Of a DNA stretch of 64,000 nt, positions 62,401 through 64,000 are shown piece by piece (within the stretch, counting starts at the first letter, position 1; the number at the start of each line of letters is the position of its first letter). Source of the DNA: Rhabdornis inornatus (taxonomy: Eukaryota; Chordata; Aves; Passeriformes; Rhabdornithidae). The notes beneath the pieces are model-generated. The model had not been told where the DNA came from and did not search any database. It saw nothing but the letters and a program-made list of their open reading frames with translations. Made by a program: the position numbers and the translations under genes. Where the stretch lies: NCBI GenBank assembly GCA_013397075.1, contig VWZS01006709.1, positions 1,121,423 to 1,185,422 on the forward strand. The letters are read 5' to 3'.

Positions 62401-64000
62401 TCAGGAGTGACCAAGCCTCTGCCACCCATTTTCTGCTATAAAGGATCATCCCGGGCATTTCAATTTCCACAAGAGCACTGCAAGTAATGTGTAAAGGTAT
62501 AAGAATGGATCATTAGCCAGCTAGCAGAAGTTTTGGCTTATTCCAGGTTTCATCTTATGAGTATTTGAAGCAGTGAAGTTCAGAAGTAACTTATCCAAAG
62601 AAGCTACACAGGCAAAGTAAACTATGCTATCTATGTCAATCCCTAATGAGAAAAACTGCTCCATTCCAGCACATTGAATATTTAAAATCACCTCCCCATG
62701 ATAAGTTTGCATCAAGTCCAATGTATTACATGTCACTCCTGAGAGTTTGTCAGCAAAACCCAACAAACGGGTTTGCACTTTCTCATCTATTCTTAGTCCT
62801 CTTTTTTATTTATTCTTACATGTACAAAGATGTCTACAAATCTGAACCCACTCTGTCAACCAGGCTTGTATCTACAGGATACATGCAAAGCTAACTTCAA
62901 AATGAATTTTTAATCATTTCTTTTTAAGGCTGAGAACAGAATGGATCAAACATTGAATATGTTGTAATTTTCCAAGTTGTTCTGGTAGGTTTTTTGACTC
63001 TGAAGTAAAGAAATAAGATATTTCTCAGCCCTTAGTTTTTCATCTTCAAAAATATGAAATTCTCCTTGAGAGATGAGTTGTTTTGCTACTGGGTTAAAAA
63101 AAAAATCCCCCTCCAAAAAACAACCCAAGTACAGTTATTTTCTCTTTTCTGAAATACAAAATATGATACTCTATAATCATTACTTTCTGCTGATCTTGAG
63201 CAGCATATGGGCTGCCATTTTCATTTCAGTAATGGAGTAAAGAGACAGACTGATTTAGTTTCTGAACTTCCTTTTCAGAAAACATGGTGACCACCAGAAG
63301 ACATATTTGAGGCTACTGGTGACTTCTTGAAACCATGAAATTCCGGGTGTGAGAAAATGGTCACCTTGCCTTTCATCAGGTTAAGAACACACAATAGAGA
63401 ACAAATAAATACCTCCTGACAATTCTTTTCCTGGCAGAGTGTGCAAGACAGACTTTGTGTTGCCAAAACTTCCTGTTCTGGTGTGATATTTAGATTATAA
63501 GAATATGCACTAATAATAAATTATTTTTCATCTCCTTAGAGATACAGCATAGGTCTGAAATTACACACAGACACAGAGTCAGCCACTTATGAATATTTAA
63601 ATAAGACATTACCTTGCTTGTTTATTTTATATTTTAATGTTAAATGATGTGCAAAGAAATCCCCAATATAACATAGCTTAGAAATACATATCTTCTAAAG
63701 TAAACCAAAACAAAGTCTAAATTGTGCCTGTGATAAGATTATTTCAGCTTACTCTCCCTTCAGGTTACTCAACCTGCTTGTTTATATAAATCTAATATTT
63801 ATTTTCAATGTATTTAAATTATTTGCAATAGGATACCCTATTAAATAAATTGTATTGAGTTTGAGGGGAGAAGTTCTATTCTGGTATTTTATTTCTAAAC
63901 TAACAAAAGAGTAAGAGAAATACAGGGCTTTTTCAGCCTCCTGAGATTTCTGATACATTATTTAGTGTGTGTTTTTTTGTTGTTTTTTTTTTCTTTTCCT
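53461..64000. other. noncoding AT-rich DNA
   Basis: No gene, RNA gene or recognisable transposon. A 32-base micro-exon-like piece at 55838-55869 lies between CTGTTTGCCACAG and GTGAGTGT and is not convincing alone. Simple sequence includes an A/T tract at 58551-58587, a purine tract at about 59310-59345 and a CT-rich then T-rich stretch at 60690-60740. The longest frame (108 codons plus, 60356-60682) has no recognisable domain. The window ends in a T-rich run. Confidence 0.55.
58551..58587. repeat. A/T low-complexity tract
   Basis: A run of A's and T's including ATATATATA-like sequence. Simple sequence only. Confidence 0.8.

Noticed and set aside
1..64000. tRNA, rRNA, snRNA, CRISPR array or prokaryotic gene clusters
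   Set aside because: No TTCGA-arm/anticodon structures, no regularly spaced direct repeats and no dense open reading frames; the sequence is vertebrate noncoding DNA.

Overview
The window looks like vertebrate nuclear DNA, most probably from a passerine bird. It has about 60% A+T and overall CpG depletion. It carries degenerate 3' ends of CR1 LINEs: the CCCTTCCAA... tail followed by ATTCTGTG-type octamers at 30297-30320, and reverse-oriented copies near 24601 and 29192. It also carries a 1.29 kb solo LTR of a type I associate from memory with songbird endogenous retroviruses. There are no operons, tRNA, rRNA or CRISPR arrays, and no open frame that I recognise as a conserved protein. The longest open frames (up to 193 codons) look like chance frames in the few G+C-richer patches. 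I read the window as intergenic DNA or the inside of a very long intron.

Layout. 1-8390 is ordinary AT-rich DNA with one well-formed candidate exon at 4735-4790. A perfect YY1-type 11-mer (8393-8403) stands just before a G+C- and CpG-richer block (8510-9420). That block ends abruptly at a very AT-rich, T-biased block (about 9421-12300), which begins with small degenerate repeats. 12300-19755 is plain noncoding DNA with hairpins and a purine tract. 19762-21053 is a minus-strand solo LTR flanked by a short target-site duplication, with a CpG-dense patch at its 5' end. A G+C-richer segment leads into an 18-20 bp minisatellite (23088-23583), followed at once by an AT-rich stretch unusually rich in CpG with a near-perfect HNF1-type site (23584-23900). 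24600-30330 holds the CR1 relics and a possible retroposed 3' end (AATAAA then A16, 28405-28437). 34941-34979 has two GTTAATTAAC palindromes, the second inside a perfect 22 bp palindrome. 42356-42528 clusters two CAGCTG E-boxes, an octamer, a CArG-like site and a perfect MEF2 site. 53293-53364 is an exact 36 bp tandem duplication. The remainder is unremarkable.

No gene content can be assigned, so no pathway can be described. The most informative features are the solo LTR, the minisatellite with its CpG-retaining flank, the muscle-type motif cluster and the 4735-4790 candidate exon. All regulatory and exon calls rest on motif shape alone. Cross-species alignment and RNA-seq would decide them.
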